DNA from: Alphaproteobacteria bacterium UBA6411
GTDB lineage: Bacteria; Pseudomonadota; Alphaproteobacteria; CAAGCB01; CAG-977
Assembly: GCA_002438565.1 (NCBI GenBank)
Contig: DJPN01000010.1
Span: forward strand, 41,887 to 105,886
Reading direction: 5' to 3'
Length of the DNA: 64,000 nucleotides
Shown: in pieces, positions 40,839 through 49,904 of the stretch
How positions within the stretch are numbered: position 1 is the first letter of the stretch
How the letters are laid out: every line of letters begins with the position of its first letter
Translations under genes and position numbers: made by a program
The notes under the pieces: model-generated
Seen by the model: the letters and a program-made list of their open reading frames with translations, nothing else
The model's database searches: none
What the model was told of the DNA's origin: nothing

Positions 40839-41786
40839 TCAATGCGGATAGGCGGCGCGTTTCAACCTGTCGTTAATCGCCAGTCCCAGCCCCCTCGTCG
40901 GTATCGGCATCACGGCGATGCCCGTATACTTTTTATCGTCCAGCAACCGCATATAGGCAAACAAATGCGCCGCCGCTTCCCTCAAATCCCCCGACGGGCT
41001 AAGGTTCAGCGTCGCGTTTTCCGCCGCGCCGAAAGCCAAAAACGCCTCGCCCGCTTCGGGCCTTTCAGCGTTCAATCGAACGGGCAGACGCGGCGCGTAA
41101 TGCGACAGCATTTGCCCCGGCGACCGCGGCGCGTTCGGATCGGCTTCGGGACGGCGCAAGGGCTTTTTCAAAACGCCCTCTATATCCTCGACGGCAACTC
41201 CGCCAGCGCGCAGCAAGGCGGGAGAATCCGTCGTTACGTCGACAATCGTCGATTCCACCCCGACGGCGCACGCCCCGCCGTCCAAAATCAATGGGATTTT
41301 GTCGCCCAAGCCCTGCGCGACGTGTTCCGCCGTCGTCGGGCTGACCGTCCCCGAAATGTTCGCGCTGGGGGCGGCGACGGGACGGCCGAACGCTTTGAGC
41401 ATCTTTTGCGCGCCCGCATGAACGGGAAAGCGCACGCCGACCGTGTCCAGCCCCGCGCAAACCAAGTGCGAAATCGGACAGTTTTCCGACCGCTTCATCA
41501 CCATGGTCAGCGGTCCCGGCAAAAAGTTTTCCGCCAGTTTTTTTGCAACGGGCGTCATCACGGCGAATCTTTCAATCCACGCCAAATCGGCGATATGCGC
41601 AATCAAAGGGTTGAACTGCGGGCGGCCTTTGGTTTCAAAAATCGATGCGACAGCCAAATCGTTCGCCGCGTCCGCGCCCAATCCGTACACCGTTTCGGTC
41701 GGGAAAGCGACCAATTCGCCCCTGTCCAGCAATTCCGCCGCCAAAGCCGCGCTTGCATCATCCACTTGTTTAATCAAAGCTTTCAT
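40839..41786 (-). CDS. tsaC: Threonylcarbamoyl-AMP synthase (Sua5/TsaC)
   Basis: 315 aa, the long Sua5 form. The YrdC domain has AFPTETVYGLGADA, IFETKGRPQFNPL (ATP/bicarbonate site), LPGPLTMVMKRS, DTVGVRFPVH and VAAPSANISGTVSPTTAEHV. After a linker with SPGQMLSHYAPRLP comes the C-terminal Sua5 domain. It makes the precursor for t6A37 on tRNAs reading ANN codons. It starts one base after zntB-like ends on the same strand; the link is probably only cotranscription. Confidence 0.94.
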   Translation of the reverse strand: MKALIKQVDDASAALAAELLDRGELVAFPTETVYGLGADAANDLAVASIFETKGRPQFNPLIAHIADLAWIERFAVMTPVAKKLAENFLPGPLTMVMKRSENCPISHLVCAGLDTVGVRFPVHAGAQKMLKAFGRPVAAPSANISGTVSPTTAEHVAQGLGDKIPLILDGGACAVGVESTIVDVTTDSPALLRAGGVAVEDIEGVLKKPLRRPEADPNAPRSPGQMLSHYAPRLPVRLNAERPEAGEAFLAFGAAENATLNLSPSGDLREAAAHLFAYMRLLDDKKYTGIAVMPIPTRGLGLAINDRLKRAAYPH

Positions 41787-41787
41787 T

Positions 41788-42795
41788 TCAATACCATTTC
41801 AAGCGTTTAAATATCAGCGCCAGAATAAAGCCGACCGTAATCAGCGACACGACCGCGAACGTAAAGCCCGCCATATTCTGCCCCGGAATCCCGCCGACGT
41901 TCATGCCGAACAGCCCCGTTACAAAGTTCAGCGGAATGAAAATCGCCGCCAAAACGGACAGCGTGTTCATATTTTGCTGCGTCTGTTCGCGGACTTTGTT
42001 CGCCAGTTCGTCAATGTTAATCATCGCGCGTTCGCGCAAACTGTCGATGTCTTCGATAATTCTCAGCATGCGGTTGGCGTTTTCGTGCAAAAAGAATCGG
42101 TCCTTGCCGCTCATCCACGACAGCATTTGGCGGGACACACCCTCCATAGCGTCGCGCTGGGGCGCCAGATAACGCCGCATCTCGGTCAGATTGCGTCGGA
42201 TTTCGGACAGGCGGGGCATCAGTTCTTCGTCCTCGATTTCATCCAGAATTTCATCCTCGGCGCGGTCAATGTAGTTTTCGATATCGGACACGGCCTCGAC
42301 AATCTTGTCCAGCGTCAGGGAACAAATCTCGTCCAGCATTTCGCCCGCGTCGCGCGGCCCCGCCCCGATGGCCAAATGCTGTTTGATTTCCCACATAAAG
42401 CCCATCGGGTCTTCGCGCAGGGTAATCAGACGTTTCTTTTCCTCCCACATGCGCAGGGAAATCATATCGTCGGGCTCTTCGCCGACGTTCAGGTTGATGG
42501 CGCGCAAAAACAGCATCAGATTGTCGCCGAACGACATGCAGCGGGGGCGGTCTTCCTCGTCGTCAAGCAGGGAATCCAGCACCAAAGACTGAATACCGCT
42601 TTTTTCCAGCATGTAGTCTTTTGTTTCCTGCGCCGACGAATCGAAATGCAGCCATAAAAAGCCGTCTTCCTCTTTCCATTGTTCGACTTCGTCCATGGTC
42701 AAGGGGGTTGCGCCGCCCTGCCCGTCCAGCAGCAAAGCGAAAACCAGTCCTTTTTTGGGCGCGTCGGGCATTCTGATTTGCAGTTCCGTCGTCAT
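41788..42795 (-). CDS. CorA/ZntB-family divalent metal transporter
   Basis: 335 aa from ATG 42795, behind GGAGGAGG. The cytoplasmic funnel is acidic and helical (RAEDEILDEIEDEELMPRLSEIRRNL). Two C-terminal membrane helices follow; the first ends in the pore motif FGMNVGGIPG. The GMN followed by VGGIP, instead of the VYGMNFE of CorA, resembles ZntB zinc transporters. A pentamer in the inner membrane is expected. Mg2+ versus Zn2+ cannot be decided. It ends one base before tsaC begins. Confidence 0.9.
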   Translation of the reverse strand: MTTELQIRMPDAPKKGLVFALLLDGQGGATPLTMDEVEQWKEEDGFLWLHFDSSAQETKDYMLEKSGIQSLVLDSLLDDEEDRPRCMSFGDNLMLFLRAINLNVGEEPDDMISLRMWEEKKRLITLREDPMGFMWEIKQHLAIGAGPRDAGEMLDEICSLTLDKIVEAVSDIENYIDRAEDEILDEIEDEELMPRLSEIRRNLTEMRRYLAPQRDAMEGVSRQMLSWMSGKDRFFLHENANRMLRIIEDIDSLRERAMINIDELANKVREQTQQNMNTLSVLAAIFIPLNFVTGLFGMNVGGIPGQNMAGFTFAVVSLITVGFILALIFKRLKWY

Positions 42796-42963
42796 TTTCC
42801 TCCTCCGAAGATAAAAACGTTGTATCAAAAAAAGACAGGCTTTGCACGTCTTTTACGCCAAAACCGTTCTAATTTGCAAAACAAAACTTTGTTGTGCTTG
42901 CTTTCATCGGGCGCGGGCGTGTATGCTAGAGGGAAGATTCTTTGATAACAACAGGTTGAAAAA

Positions 42964-44433
42964 ATGGATATTCTTTTTAAAAAGACCGAAATTTCCAGCG
43001 ACGGCATTCTGATTGTCGGCGTTTACGAAAACATCACGCTGTCCAAGACAGCCAAGAAAATCGACGCCGTCATGAACGGCGGCGTCACCCGTTCGCTGAA
43101 ACGCAACGGCTTTTACGGCAAATTCGGCGAAACGTACTGCTTCACCGCGCTGAACAACCTGCCCGTCAAACGGCTGCTGTGCGTCGGCTTGGGCAAAAAG
43201 GAACAGCTGAGCGATTTGGCGGCGAAAAAAATCGGCGCTTACGCCGCGAACGCCGTTTTGACCGAAGGCGAATCCGCCGTCGCGTTCGCCGTTGACGATT
43301 TGCCCCCCGCGCCCGTCGGATTCGGTGCGAAAATCGCCTCCTACCGCTTTACAAAGTACAAAACGGAAATCAAAAAGCCTGTTACGGTCAAAGAGTTTTT
43401 CATTCTGACCGAACAGGCGCAAACGGCGCAAAATCAGTATGACGCTTATTTCGCTTTGGCAAAGGGCATCCACACGGCGCGCGATCTGGTCAACGAACCC
43501 GCCAACGTCATGACGCCCGAAGCGTTTGCCAAACGCGCGGATGAACTGCAAAAATACGGGCTTCAAACCGAAATTTACAATGAAAAGCAGCTGCGCGACA
43601 AAGGATTCAATATGATGCTGGGCGTGGCGCAGGGGTCAATCAACCCGCCGCGCATGGTGGTCGTTCAATGGCGCGGCAAACCCGAAGACAAGACCACCCA
43701 CGCCGTTTTGGTCGGCAAAGGCGTTTGCTTCGATTCGGGCGGTTTGAGCCTGAAGCCCGCCAAAGGCATGGAAGATATGAAAGAAGACCTTGCCGGCGCG
43801 GCGACCGTTTTGGGAACCCTGCAGGCGCTTGCCATGCGCAAGGCGAAAGTCAACGTTGCCGGCGTAATGGCGATGGTTGAAAACATCCCGTCCGCAAAAG
43901 CGCAAAAACCCGGCGACATTGTCAAATCGCTGAAAGGCATCACCGTCGAAGTCGTCAACACCGATGCCGAAGGACGCTTGGTTCTGGGCGACGCGCTGTG
44001 GTACGCGCAGGAACGATTCAAAGCCCCCGTTTTGATTGACTTGGCGACCTTGACGGGCGCGATTGTCGTGGCTTTGGGAACAGAGTTCGCGGGGCTGTTT
44101 GCAAACGATGAAACGCTTGAAAAAAGCTTGGTCGCCGCCGCGAACGAAAGCGGTGAAAAACTGTGGCCCATGCCTGTTGACGACAGCTATGACGAACAAA
44201 TCGTTTCCGACATTGCCGACATCCGCAACACGTCGACGGTCGGACGCGAAGGCGGCGCATGCACGGCGGCGGCGTTCTTGAAACGCTTTGTTTTGCCCGA
44301 TGTCAAATGGGCGCATTTGGACATTGCTGGCGTCGCCCTGCAGCAAAAGGCGACCTTGATGTGTCCGAAAGGCGGATCGGGTTTCGGCGTTCAGCTGCTT
44401 GACCGCTACATCCGCGACAATCTGGAAAAATAA
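42964..44433 (+). CDS. pepA: Leucyl aminopeptidase (M17)
   Basis: 489 aa. It is a dinuclear zinc/manganese exopeptidase. The catalytic domain shows ARDLVNEPANVMTPEAFA, GKGVCFDSGGLSLKPAKGMEDMKEDLAGAA (metal and catalytic Lys/Asp) and VNTDAEGRLVLGDALWYAQ (the M17 signature with Asp, Glu and Arg). It starts behind AGGT and is divergent from the ZntB-like gene. The small hypothetical gene after it begins 10 bases downstream. Confidence 0.96.
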   Translation: MDILFKKTEISSDGILIVGVYENITLSKTAKKIDAVMNGGVTRSLKRNGFYGKFGETYCFTALNNLPVKRLLCVGLGKKEQLSDLAAKKIGAYAANAVLTEGESAVAFAVDDLPPAPVGFGAKIASYRFTKYKTEIKKPVTVKEFFILTEQAQTAQNQYDAYFALAKGIHTARDLVNEPANVMTPEAFAKRADELQKYGLQTEIYNEKQLRDKGFNMMLGVAQGSINPPRMVVVQWRGKPEDKTTHAVLVGKGVCFDSGGLSLKPAKGMEDMKEDLAGAATVLGTLQALAMRKAKVNVAGVMAMVENIPSAKAQKPGDIVKSLKGITVEVVNTDAEGRLVLGDALWYAQERFKAPVLIDLATLTGAIVVALGTEFAGLFANDETLEKSLVAAANESGEKLWPMPVDDSYDEQIVSDIADIRNTSTVGREGGACTAAAFLKRFVLPDVKWAHLDIAGVALQQKATLMCPKGGSGFGVQLLDRYIRDNLEK

Positions 44434-44443
44434 GGAGGCTTTC

Positions 44444-44713
44444 ATGTCTAAAAAGGAAAAGAAGAAAGAAGAAAAAAAGCAGTCCAAATCGGAAAAAAGC
44501 GCCGAAAAGCGCGTTATGGTCATGGACACGCTGGATGAACTGGGCGATTTCTGTTTGGACAACATCATGGCGCTGAAGCCTTTGGCGGAATCCGACGACG
44601 AAACGGCAGCCGCTCTGGCGGAAGACAGAATCCTCAAATTCGCCGCGCTTATCGAAGTATTGAACACGGTTGCCGATTTGGCGGAAGGAACGAACGGCGA
44701 AGGCGACGGCTGA
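44444..44713 (+). CDS. Small conserved-looking hypothetical protein
   Basis: 89 aa from ATG 44444 with a strong AAGGAGG site. A Lys/Glu-rich N-terminus (SKKEKKKEEKKQSKSEKSAEKR) is followed by VMDTLDELGDFCLDNIMALKPLAESDDETAAALAEDRILKF, a helical acidic region. No family recognised. It follows pepA by 10 bases and is probably cotranscribed with it. Confidence 0.65.
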   Translation: MSKKEKKKEEKKQSKSEKSAEKRVMVMDTLDELGDFCLDNIMALKPLAESDDETAAALAEDRILKFAALIEVLNTVADLAEGTNGEGDG

Positions 44714-44816
44714 TATACTCGTGAATTTTCCGTGAACAATATATTTCCGTCTTTTCCGTCTTGAAAAAACGTGCTAAATTATAAGCCAGAGCAAACTTTA
44801 TGAAAGGTCGACAGAA

Positions 44817-46373
44817 ATGAAAAAGATCTTTTTCCTCCCTTTGATTGGCGCAGTACTGCTGTGTAGCACGTCTGCGAACGCTTCGGTTTTGAATGATTCC
44901 GAATCGTTTCAGGTCGCCCGCGCCATGAAATTGATTGACGCCTATGACGACGGCGGCCCCGACGCTGGGTCAATCGTCCCGTACAAGGCCAGAAAGCGCG
45001 CGGTTGACGATTCCGGCAATGAAATTCCGGGAAAATGCGATACTTCCGCGGATTGCGATCCCAACGAATACTGCACCACAGCGAAAATCTGCAAAAACCT
45101 GTGCGAAAAAAGCATGACCTATCCGAAACGCGAAAACTGCGCCACAATGAAAACAACACCGGTTTGCGCTATCGAAGGCGACACCCGCACGTCGTACTGC
45201 GCCTGCACGGCGACTTCATGCGGTTCCGCTTGGAAATGCTTGAAAAAAGGCGACAAATATCAATGTGAAATGTGTCCCGCGGGTGAAAAATGCGATTGCC
45301 CCGACGGCAAAATTTCCAACGGCAAGGGTCAATGCGTCGCATGCAACTCCGACAATGATTGCGCTTACAACCAGTATTGCACGAACGCCGGCAAAACGAC
45401 CGCTTCCTGTTCGGTGCTGAATTGCTCCGGCTCGCAATACATTGCCAACCATAAATGCAACGATTGCGACAGTGCCATGAAGGGCTGCACCTCCTGCTCG
45501 TCCGCGAACAGCTGCGACACCTGCAATATTGCGTACAATCTGCGCAAAGACAAATCGGGCTGCGAACTGAAAGAATGTGCGAAAGGCGAAACGCTGAACT
45601 ACACCACGGGTGCTTGCGAAAAATGCCCCGAAGGCGCGACAGCCTGCACCTCTTCGCCCGACGATCCCGATCCCGTTTCGACAGATTGCGAAGAAGGATA
45701 TACGCTGGTCAACGGCAAATGCGTTAAAAACGATTTTGACGCCGAATGTCGCCGCATCTGCGGAAACAACGAGTTCTATTACGACCGTCCGGGCGCAAAA
45801 CTGGATGGCAAGGAACGCGTCTGCACCAGATATCCCGCTTCCTGCGGCTACAGCTGCACCACGGGGTGGGACATCAGATATTTGGTTGACGGCACCGTCT
45901 ACACCTGCCAAACCGCCATTCAGACGGAACAGGCGGAAGACAAAGACGCCGATTGCCGCCGCATTTGCGGAAACGACGGATTCTACTACGACCGTCCGGG
46001 CGCAAAACTGAAAGGCAAGGAACGCGTCTGCACCAGATACCCGCTGTCCTGCGGTTATGACTGCACGACGGGTTGGAACATTGACTACTTGGTCAACGGC
46101 ACGGTTTACACCTGCCAGACCGCTATTCAGAAATCCACCGGCTGCACGGGTTCGCCCAGCAAAGGCGACGGCGGCGAATGTGAAAAGGCGTGCGGCAAGG
46201 GGTTCGGCGAGTTGCGTTCCGGCGACAAACTGGGCGGTAAAGAACGCGTCTGCACCAAGTACCCCAAAGCCGGCGGTTACGGTTGCACCAAAGGTTGGGA
46301 CATCAAATACTTGGTTGACGGGCTGCATACTTGCCAGACGGCAATCATGACCGACACACCGGTTCGTAAATAA
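44817..46373 (+). CDS. Secreted cysteine-rich protein with three tandem C-terminal repeats
   Basis: 518 aa with a signal peptide ending ANA near residue 22. About 52 Cys in the mature chain, roughly one in ten residues. Residues 70-300 have irregular CxxC-type clusters (CDTSADCDPNEYC, CNSDNDCAYNQYC, CSSANSCDTC) like small disulfide-rich or furin/VSP-type modules. Residues 309-369, 378-438 and 453-510 are three copies of one unit (CRRICGN..FYYDRPGAKL.GKERVCTRYP), the third diverged. A terminator follows. Family unknown; it could be an adhesin or a surface shield, exported to a place where disulfides form. Confidence 0.78.
   Translation: MKKIFFLPLIGAVLLCSTSANASVLNDSESFQVARAMKLIDAYDDGGPDAGSIVPYKARKRAVDDSGNEIPGKCDTSADCDPNEYCTTAKICKNLCEKSMTYPKRENCATMKTTPVCAIEGDTRTSYCACTATSCGSAWKCLKKGDKYQCEMCPAGEKCDCPDGKISNGKGQCVACNSDNDCAYNQYCTNAGKTTASCSVLNCSGSQYIANHKCNDCDSAMKGCTSCSSANSCDTCNIAYNLRKDKSGCELKECAKGETLNYTTGACEKCPEGATACTSSPDDPDPVSTDCEEGYTLVNGKCVKNDFDAECRRICGNNEFYYDRPGAKLDGKERVCTRYPASCGYSCTTGWDIRYLVDGTVYTCQTAIQTEQAEDKDADCRRICGNDGFYYDRPGAKLKGKERVCTRYPLSCGYDCTTGWNIDYLVNGTVYTCQTAIQKSTGCTGSPSKGDGGECEKACGKGFGELRSGDKLGGKERVCTKYPKAGGYGCTKGWDIKYLVDGLHTCQTAIMTDTPVRK
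45741..46346 (+). repeat. Three tandem ~183-bp coding repeats in Cys-rich gene
   Basis: Units at about 45741-45923, 45948-46130 and 46173-46346. The first two share long near-identical stretches (for example GACCGTCCGGGCGCAAAACTG and GGCAAGGAACGCGTCTGCACC); the third is diverged and partly lacks the FYYDRPG segment. High DNA identity between units 1 and 2 suggests recent duplication. Confidence 0.8.
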
Positions 46374-46391
46374 TCTGTCCTTGCGACACAA

Positions 46392-46424
46392 AACACCCCG
46401 CTTCATCGGCGGGGTGTTTTTTTT
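46392..46424 (+). terminator. Intrinsic terminator after Cys-rich gene
   Basis: Stem AACACCCCGC/GCGGGGTGTT-like (10 bp with a TTCATC loop), then T8. It sits before the convergent rsmD gene. Confidence 0.9.
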
Positions 46425-46438
46425 GGGGCAAGTTTTTT

Positions 46439-46993
46439 TTATTTTCTTAATACAGTCAGAATGATTTTGGCTTTACCGTAAACGCGTTCGTCCAGTGTTT
46501 CAAAATCATCGGGCAAAACGTTGTTTTCGGATTTTTCCACTTCCACCACGCACAAAGTGTCCGGCGTCAGCCAGCCTTTTTGTTCCAATTCAGTCAAAGC
46601 GGGAATGGTCAGCCCCTTTTTGTAAGGAGGATCCATCAAAACCAAATCAACGCTTTGACGGGCTTTTGGCAGGTTCAGCATATCGCCGTACAAAGACAGT
46701 GAAACGCTCTTCAACCCTTGCGTATTTTTATACCAGCATTGTTGCGCCGCCTTGTCCCGTTCTGCGGCAAACAAAGTGCGCGCCCCGCGCGAAACGGCTT
46801 CGATTCCAAGCGCGCCCGTTCCCGCGAAAGCGTCGAAAACAGACAAATCGCCCCAACGCCGTCCGGATTTGATTAAGCGGCTGTCGATAATGTTAAAAAC
46901 GGATTCCCGCGCCCTGTCCGATGTGGGACGGGTCGTATCCCCTTCCGGGGCAACCAGCAGTTTTCCGCGATAGTTTCCGCCGACAATTCTCAT
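46439..46993 (-). CDS. rsmD: 16S rRNA (guanine966-N2)-methyltransferase
   Basis: 184 aa from ATG 46993, behind GGGAG; a TTG six bases upstream also opens the frame. SAM-binding motif VFDAFAGTGALGIEAVSRGA near residue 53 and catalytic DPPYKKG near 120. The N-terminus MRIVGGNYRGKLL and TRPTSDRARESVFNII are typical of RsmD. It modifies G966 of 16S rRNA. Confidence 0.95.
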   Translation of the reverse strand: MRIVGGNYRGKLLVAPEGDTTRPTSDRARESVFNIIDSRLIKSGRRWGDLSVFDAFAGTGALGIEAVSRGARTLFAAERDKAAQQCWYKNTQGLKSVSLSLYGDMLNLPKARQSVDLVLMDPPYKKGLTIPALTELEQKGWLTPDTLCVVEVEKSENNVLPDDFETLDERVYGKAKIILTVLRK

Positions 46994-47080
46994 TTTCAAA
47001 ACTCCCGTAAATTTCTATTGACAAAAATGACAAAAAAAAGTAATTTTGTCAACGAAGCTTATTTCCAAAGGGGATTTCCT

Positions 47081-47419
47081 ATGGTTAAATCATTGAAAGA
47101 ATTTTGCGAAAACGGTTCGTGCGAATTGATGCCCAGCGGCGCGCAGGCTGAAATCAGCGACAACAAACGCCGCGCTATCGGATTCGGGCGCGAAAACGAA
47201 ACGATTGAACGTTCCGCCGAATCGATTTTGCTGGAAACTTTGGGCAAACGCCGCGCTATCGGATTCGGGCGCGAAAACGAAACGATTGACAACGGTCCGT
47301 CGGGCAAGGAAACCGCTGTCGGTTTCGGCCGTGAAAACGAACCCGCCGCTCAGCCGTCCAAACCGAAAACCAAAATCGGCTTTCAACAGATTGCCCAATC
47401 CCGTGATTTGGGACGGTAA
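47081..47419 (+). CDS. Small protein with repeated IGFGRENE motif
   Basis: 112 aa from ATG 47081, with AAAGGGG upstream. Three copies of the short unit RRAIGFGRENET (the third reads TAVGFGRENEP) and a final KIGFQQ. The first two copies are encoded by an exact 45-bp direct repeat (47164-47208 and 47245-47289). No family recognised. A clear terminator follows, so it is probably a single-gene transcript. The repeat could allow copy-number change by recombination. Confidence 0.65.
   Translation: MVKSLKEFCENGSCELMPSGAQAEISDNKRRAIGFGRENETIERSAESILLETLGKRRAIGFGRENETIDNGPSGKETAVGFGRENEPAAQPSKPKTKIGFQQIAQSRDLGR
47164..47289 (+). repeat. 45-bp direct repeat pair in coding sequence
   Basis: 47164-47208 and 47245-47289 are identical over 45 bases, 81 bases apart (a multiple of 3). 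A degenerate third copy starts near 47305. Deletion between copies would keep the reading frame. Confidence 0.95.
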
Positions 47420-47443
47420 AATTTCTTTTCTCCTGAAACTTAA

Positions 47444-47473
47444 AGGGGGCTTTGAAAAAAGCCCCCTCTTTTT
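47444..47473. terminator. Intrinsic terminator after IGFGRENE-repeat gene
   Basis: 10-bp stem AGGGGGCTTT/AAAGCCCCCT with a GAAA loop and CTTTTT on the plus strand. The rluB stop codon lies inside the 3' flank, so it may end both transcripts. Confidence 0.9.
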
Positions 47474-48242
47474 ATGCCTGTTTGGCGTTGTGCGTATGTT
47501 TTTCGACACGGTATCCCGTTAACGCGCCGACTTGGTCCTGCAGGATTTTTCCGCGGATTTCCTCAACCGCGCCAACAGCCAGACTTCCCAACTGGAACGG
47601 TCCGTACGCCGTGCGGATTAAACGCGTCACTTGCAGCCCGAAAGATTCCATCAAACGGCGGATTTCGCGGTTTTTGCCTTCTTTCAACGCGACGGTCAGC
47701 CACATGTTTGATCCCTGCTGTTTGTCAACGGCGACTTCGACAGGGGCATATTTAACACCTTCGACAACAACGCCTTTTGCCAGTTTTTCAATCATGTCGG
47801 GCGTCATTTCTCCGTGAATCCGCACGCGGTAGCGGCGCAGCCAGCCCGTTGACGGCAGTTCCAAAGCGCGGGCGAAAGCGCCGTCGTTCGTCAACAGCAG
47901 CAGTCCTTCCGAATTCAAGTCCAGCCGCCCCACCGAAACAACGCGCGGCATGTCGTCGGGCAAATTGTCGAAAACCGTTTGCCGCCCTTTTTCATCGCGG
48001 TAAGTCGTAACCAGCCCGACGGGTTTGTGGTATCTCCACACACGCGTTTTTTCCGCCGCGGGCAAAGGCTTTCCGTCCACGGTGATTTTATCCGCCTCTC
48101 CGACCGTTACGGCGGGTGAAGTCAACACTTTTCCGTTGACGGCAATGCGCCCCTGTTCGATATAGCGTTCGGCATCGCGGCGCGAACAAATCCCCGCGCG
48201 AGCCACGACTTTTGCAATTCTTTCCTTTTTTTCGTCAGTCAT
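47472..48242 (-). CDS. rluB: 23S/16S rRNA pseudouridine synthase, RluB/RsuA family
   Basis: 256 aa. S4-like RNA-binding domain at the N-terminus (ERIAKVVARAGICSRRDAERYIEQGRIAVNGK) and the catalytic motif VGRLDLNSEGLLLLTNDG with the active Asp. The later KEGKNREIRRLMESFGLQVTRLIRTAYGP is the second family signature. RluB versus RsuA is uncertain. It directly follows the transglycosylase-like gene. Confidence 0.92.
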   Translation of the reverse strand: MTDEKKERIAKVVARAGICSRRDAERYIEQGRIAVNGKVLTSPAVTVGEADKITVDGKPLPAAEKTRVWRYHKPVGLVTTYRDEKGRQTVFDNLPDDMPRVVSVGRLDLNSEGLLLLTNDGAFARALELPSTGWLRRYRVRIHGEMTPDMIEKLAKGVVVEGVKYAPVEVAVDKQQGSNMWLTVALKEGKNREIRRLMESFGLQVTRLIRTAYGPFQLGSLAVGAVEEIRGKILQDQVGALTGYRVEKHTHNAKQA

Positions 48243-49358
48243 CTACAGTTCCTTTTCCACCGTTACCGCTGTCGGCAAAGATGCCGTCACGGGATAATCG
48301 TCCGATTCAAACCATGTTGCCGCAAGGGCGTTGTAAGCAACATCCGTTTTCGCTTCGCCGTCCGCCTCCAACGCCGTCATGCCGGACGCGTCATAGCCGG
48401 TTTTTTGAACGGGCATAAAATCCGCCGATACGGCATCCGATTTTCCGGATAGCGCGGACAGCGCTTTCAGCCTCAGTTCGTTCATAACGGCGTCATCGTC
48501 CAGATTAACCCCTTCCCCCGGCAAGATATTTGCCAAACGAACGGATTCCATGATTTTCGGCATGGGCGGAGGCGTTCCCGCTTCGACCGCATTTGCCTCC
48601 AGCCGCAAAATCGGTGCGGCGACAACAACAGCGGATTTCGCGTTTTTGCGTTCTTTGGGCAAATCGTCCAGCCAGACTTTCAGCGACTTCGGCAGCACGG
48701 CAAAGCGGTCGATTTTGTCTTGAAAAATATCGGCGATGCGGCGGCGCACCTGACGCACAGTCAGCATGCGTCCTTTTTCATTATAAAAAATCGGCGGATT
48801 TGCAAGAGCGGCGTCCGGAAACAAATCGGCGGCGAACTTGTGCGGCGTGAATTTGTCCGCGCGCAAAAGCATAACCGCTCCGCTGGGCCCCATAAAGTGC
48901 GCCAAATACAAATCGGCGGAAGACACCCGCGCGCCGACTTGATCTTCCAGAATTTTTTTGTTGCTTTTGGCAAATTCGGCGGCCAGCAGAGCGGAAATAC
49001 GCGGACTGCGGCGCAAAGCCAGAATTTCATCTTTGTCCGCATTGCTTTTGACGCGGTAGCGCCCCCGCCCGTCGCGGTAAATTTTGGCGGCAAGCTTGGC
49101 GTACCCGTATTTTGCACCGTGCAGCTTCATTTGCTGCAGCCATGTTTCCGTCGTAAACTGATACAATCCCTCGGCACTGGAACGGGCGGCCGAAGCGTTT
49201 GTTTCAAAGCGGCTTTCGTGCCCCGCTTTGGCCAGCAAGTAATCAAAACTGACCCCGCTGGAATCGCTTGCTTCGCGGATATAGCGCACGATTTCGCGGT
49301 CGACCTTGAAACCGCCGAGCTTGTAAACCGTATCATTGTTCATCATATCCATTGCCAT
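48243..49358 (-). CDS. Lytic transglycosylase-like protein (SLT domain)
   Basis: 371 aa. Residues about 30-80 carry an SLT-like core: VSFDYLLAKAGHESRFETNASAARSSAEGLYQFTTETWLQQM, with the catalytic Glu in HESRF and the later LYLAHFMGPSGAVMLL. No signal peptide is evident, which is unusual for a peptidoglycan enzyme. The C-terminal 150 residues are unrecognised. The substrate would be peptidoglycan, perhaps at a secretion or pilus complex; the lack of an export signal leaves this open. rluB follows directly. Confidence 0.75.
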   Translation of the reverse strand: MAMDMMNNDTVYKLGGFKVDREIVRYIREASDSSGVSFDYLLAKAGHESRFETNASAARSSAEGLYQFTTETWLQQMKLHGAKYGYAKLAAKIYRDGRGRYRVKSNADKDEILALRRSPRISALLAAEFAKSNKKILEDQVGARVSSADLYLAHFMGPSGAVMLLRADKFTPHKFAADLFPDAALANPPIFYNEKGRMLTVRQVRRRIADIFQDKIDRFAVLPKSLKVWLDDLPKERKNAKSAVVVAAPILRLEANAVEAGTPPPMPKIMESVRLANILPGEGVNLDDDAVMNELRLKALSALSGKSDAVSADFMPVQKTGYDASGMTALEADGEAKTDVAYNALAATWFESDDYPVTASLPTAVTVEKEL

Positions 49359-49439
49359 AGCGCGGCAGTATACCAGTTTGTTTCCGTCGGGTGAAGAGTT
49401 TTTCTTGACTTCCGTTCAGCCGCGGGTCACTTTAAAGCT

Positions 49440-49904
49440 ATGGAAAGCTTTTTAAATCACATCGTCGAAACGGCTTTGGTTCAAGCCGAACAAGCTGGCG
49501 GAGCGGGTGAAATCCCCGTCTGCGCCGTTGTGTTCGATTCGCAAGCCAAACAAACCGTTTCAACGGCCGTCAACCGCACGGAAAGGGATAACGATCCGAC
49601 CGCGCACGCCGAAATTCTGGCGCTGCGCGAAGCTTGCCGCGTCAAAGGCGAACCCCGCTTGCCCGATTTGGATATGTATGTTACATTGGAACCCTGTCCG
49701 ATGTGCGCGGCGGCGATTTCCTTTGCACGAATCAGACGGCTTTATTTCGGGGCATACGACGCCAAAGGCGGCGGCGTTGAACACGGATGCCGCCTGTACA
49801 CTCAGCCGACCTGCACGCACAAACCCGAAGTATACGGCGGCTTTGGCGAACGGAAATCGGCCGAAATGTTAAAAAATTTCTTTGCGGGACTCAGAAACAA
49901 ATGA
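49440..49904 (+). CDS. tadA: tRNA-specific adenosine deaminase-type protein
   Basis: 154 aa zinc deaminase. The signatures are complete: DPTAHAEILALREAC and LEPCPMCAAAISFARIRRLYFGA. Size and GCRLYTQPTCTHKPEVYGG fit TadA, which makes inosine at the wobble base of tRNA-Arg(ACG). Guanine deaminase-type relatives are less likely. Its stop overlaps the start of xseA (ATGA). Confidence 0.9.
   Translation: MESFLNHIVETALVQAEQAGGAGEIPVCAVVFDSQAKQTVSTAVNRTERDNDPTAHAEILALREACRVKGEPRLPDLDMYVTLEPCPMCAAAISFARIRRLYFGAYDAKGGGVEHGCRLYTQPTCTHKPEVYGGFGERKSAEMLKNFFAGLRNK

Noticed and set aside
42898..42927. Promoter TTGCTT-18-TATGCT before pepA
   Set aside because: Too poor a match to both boxes to support a call.
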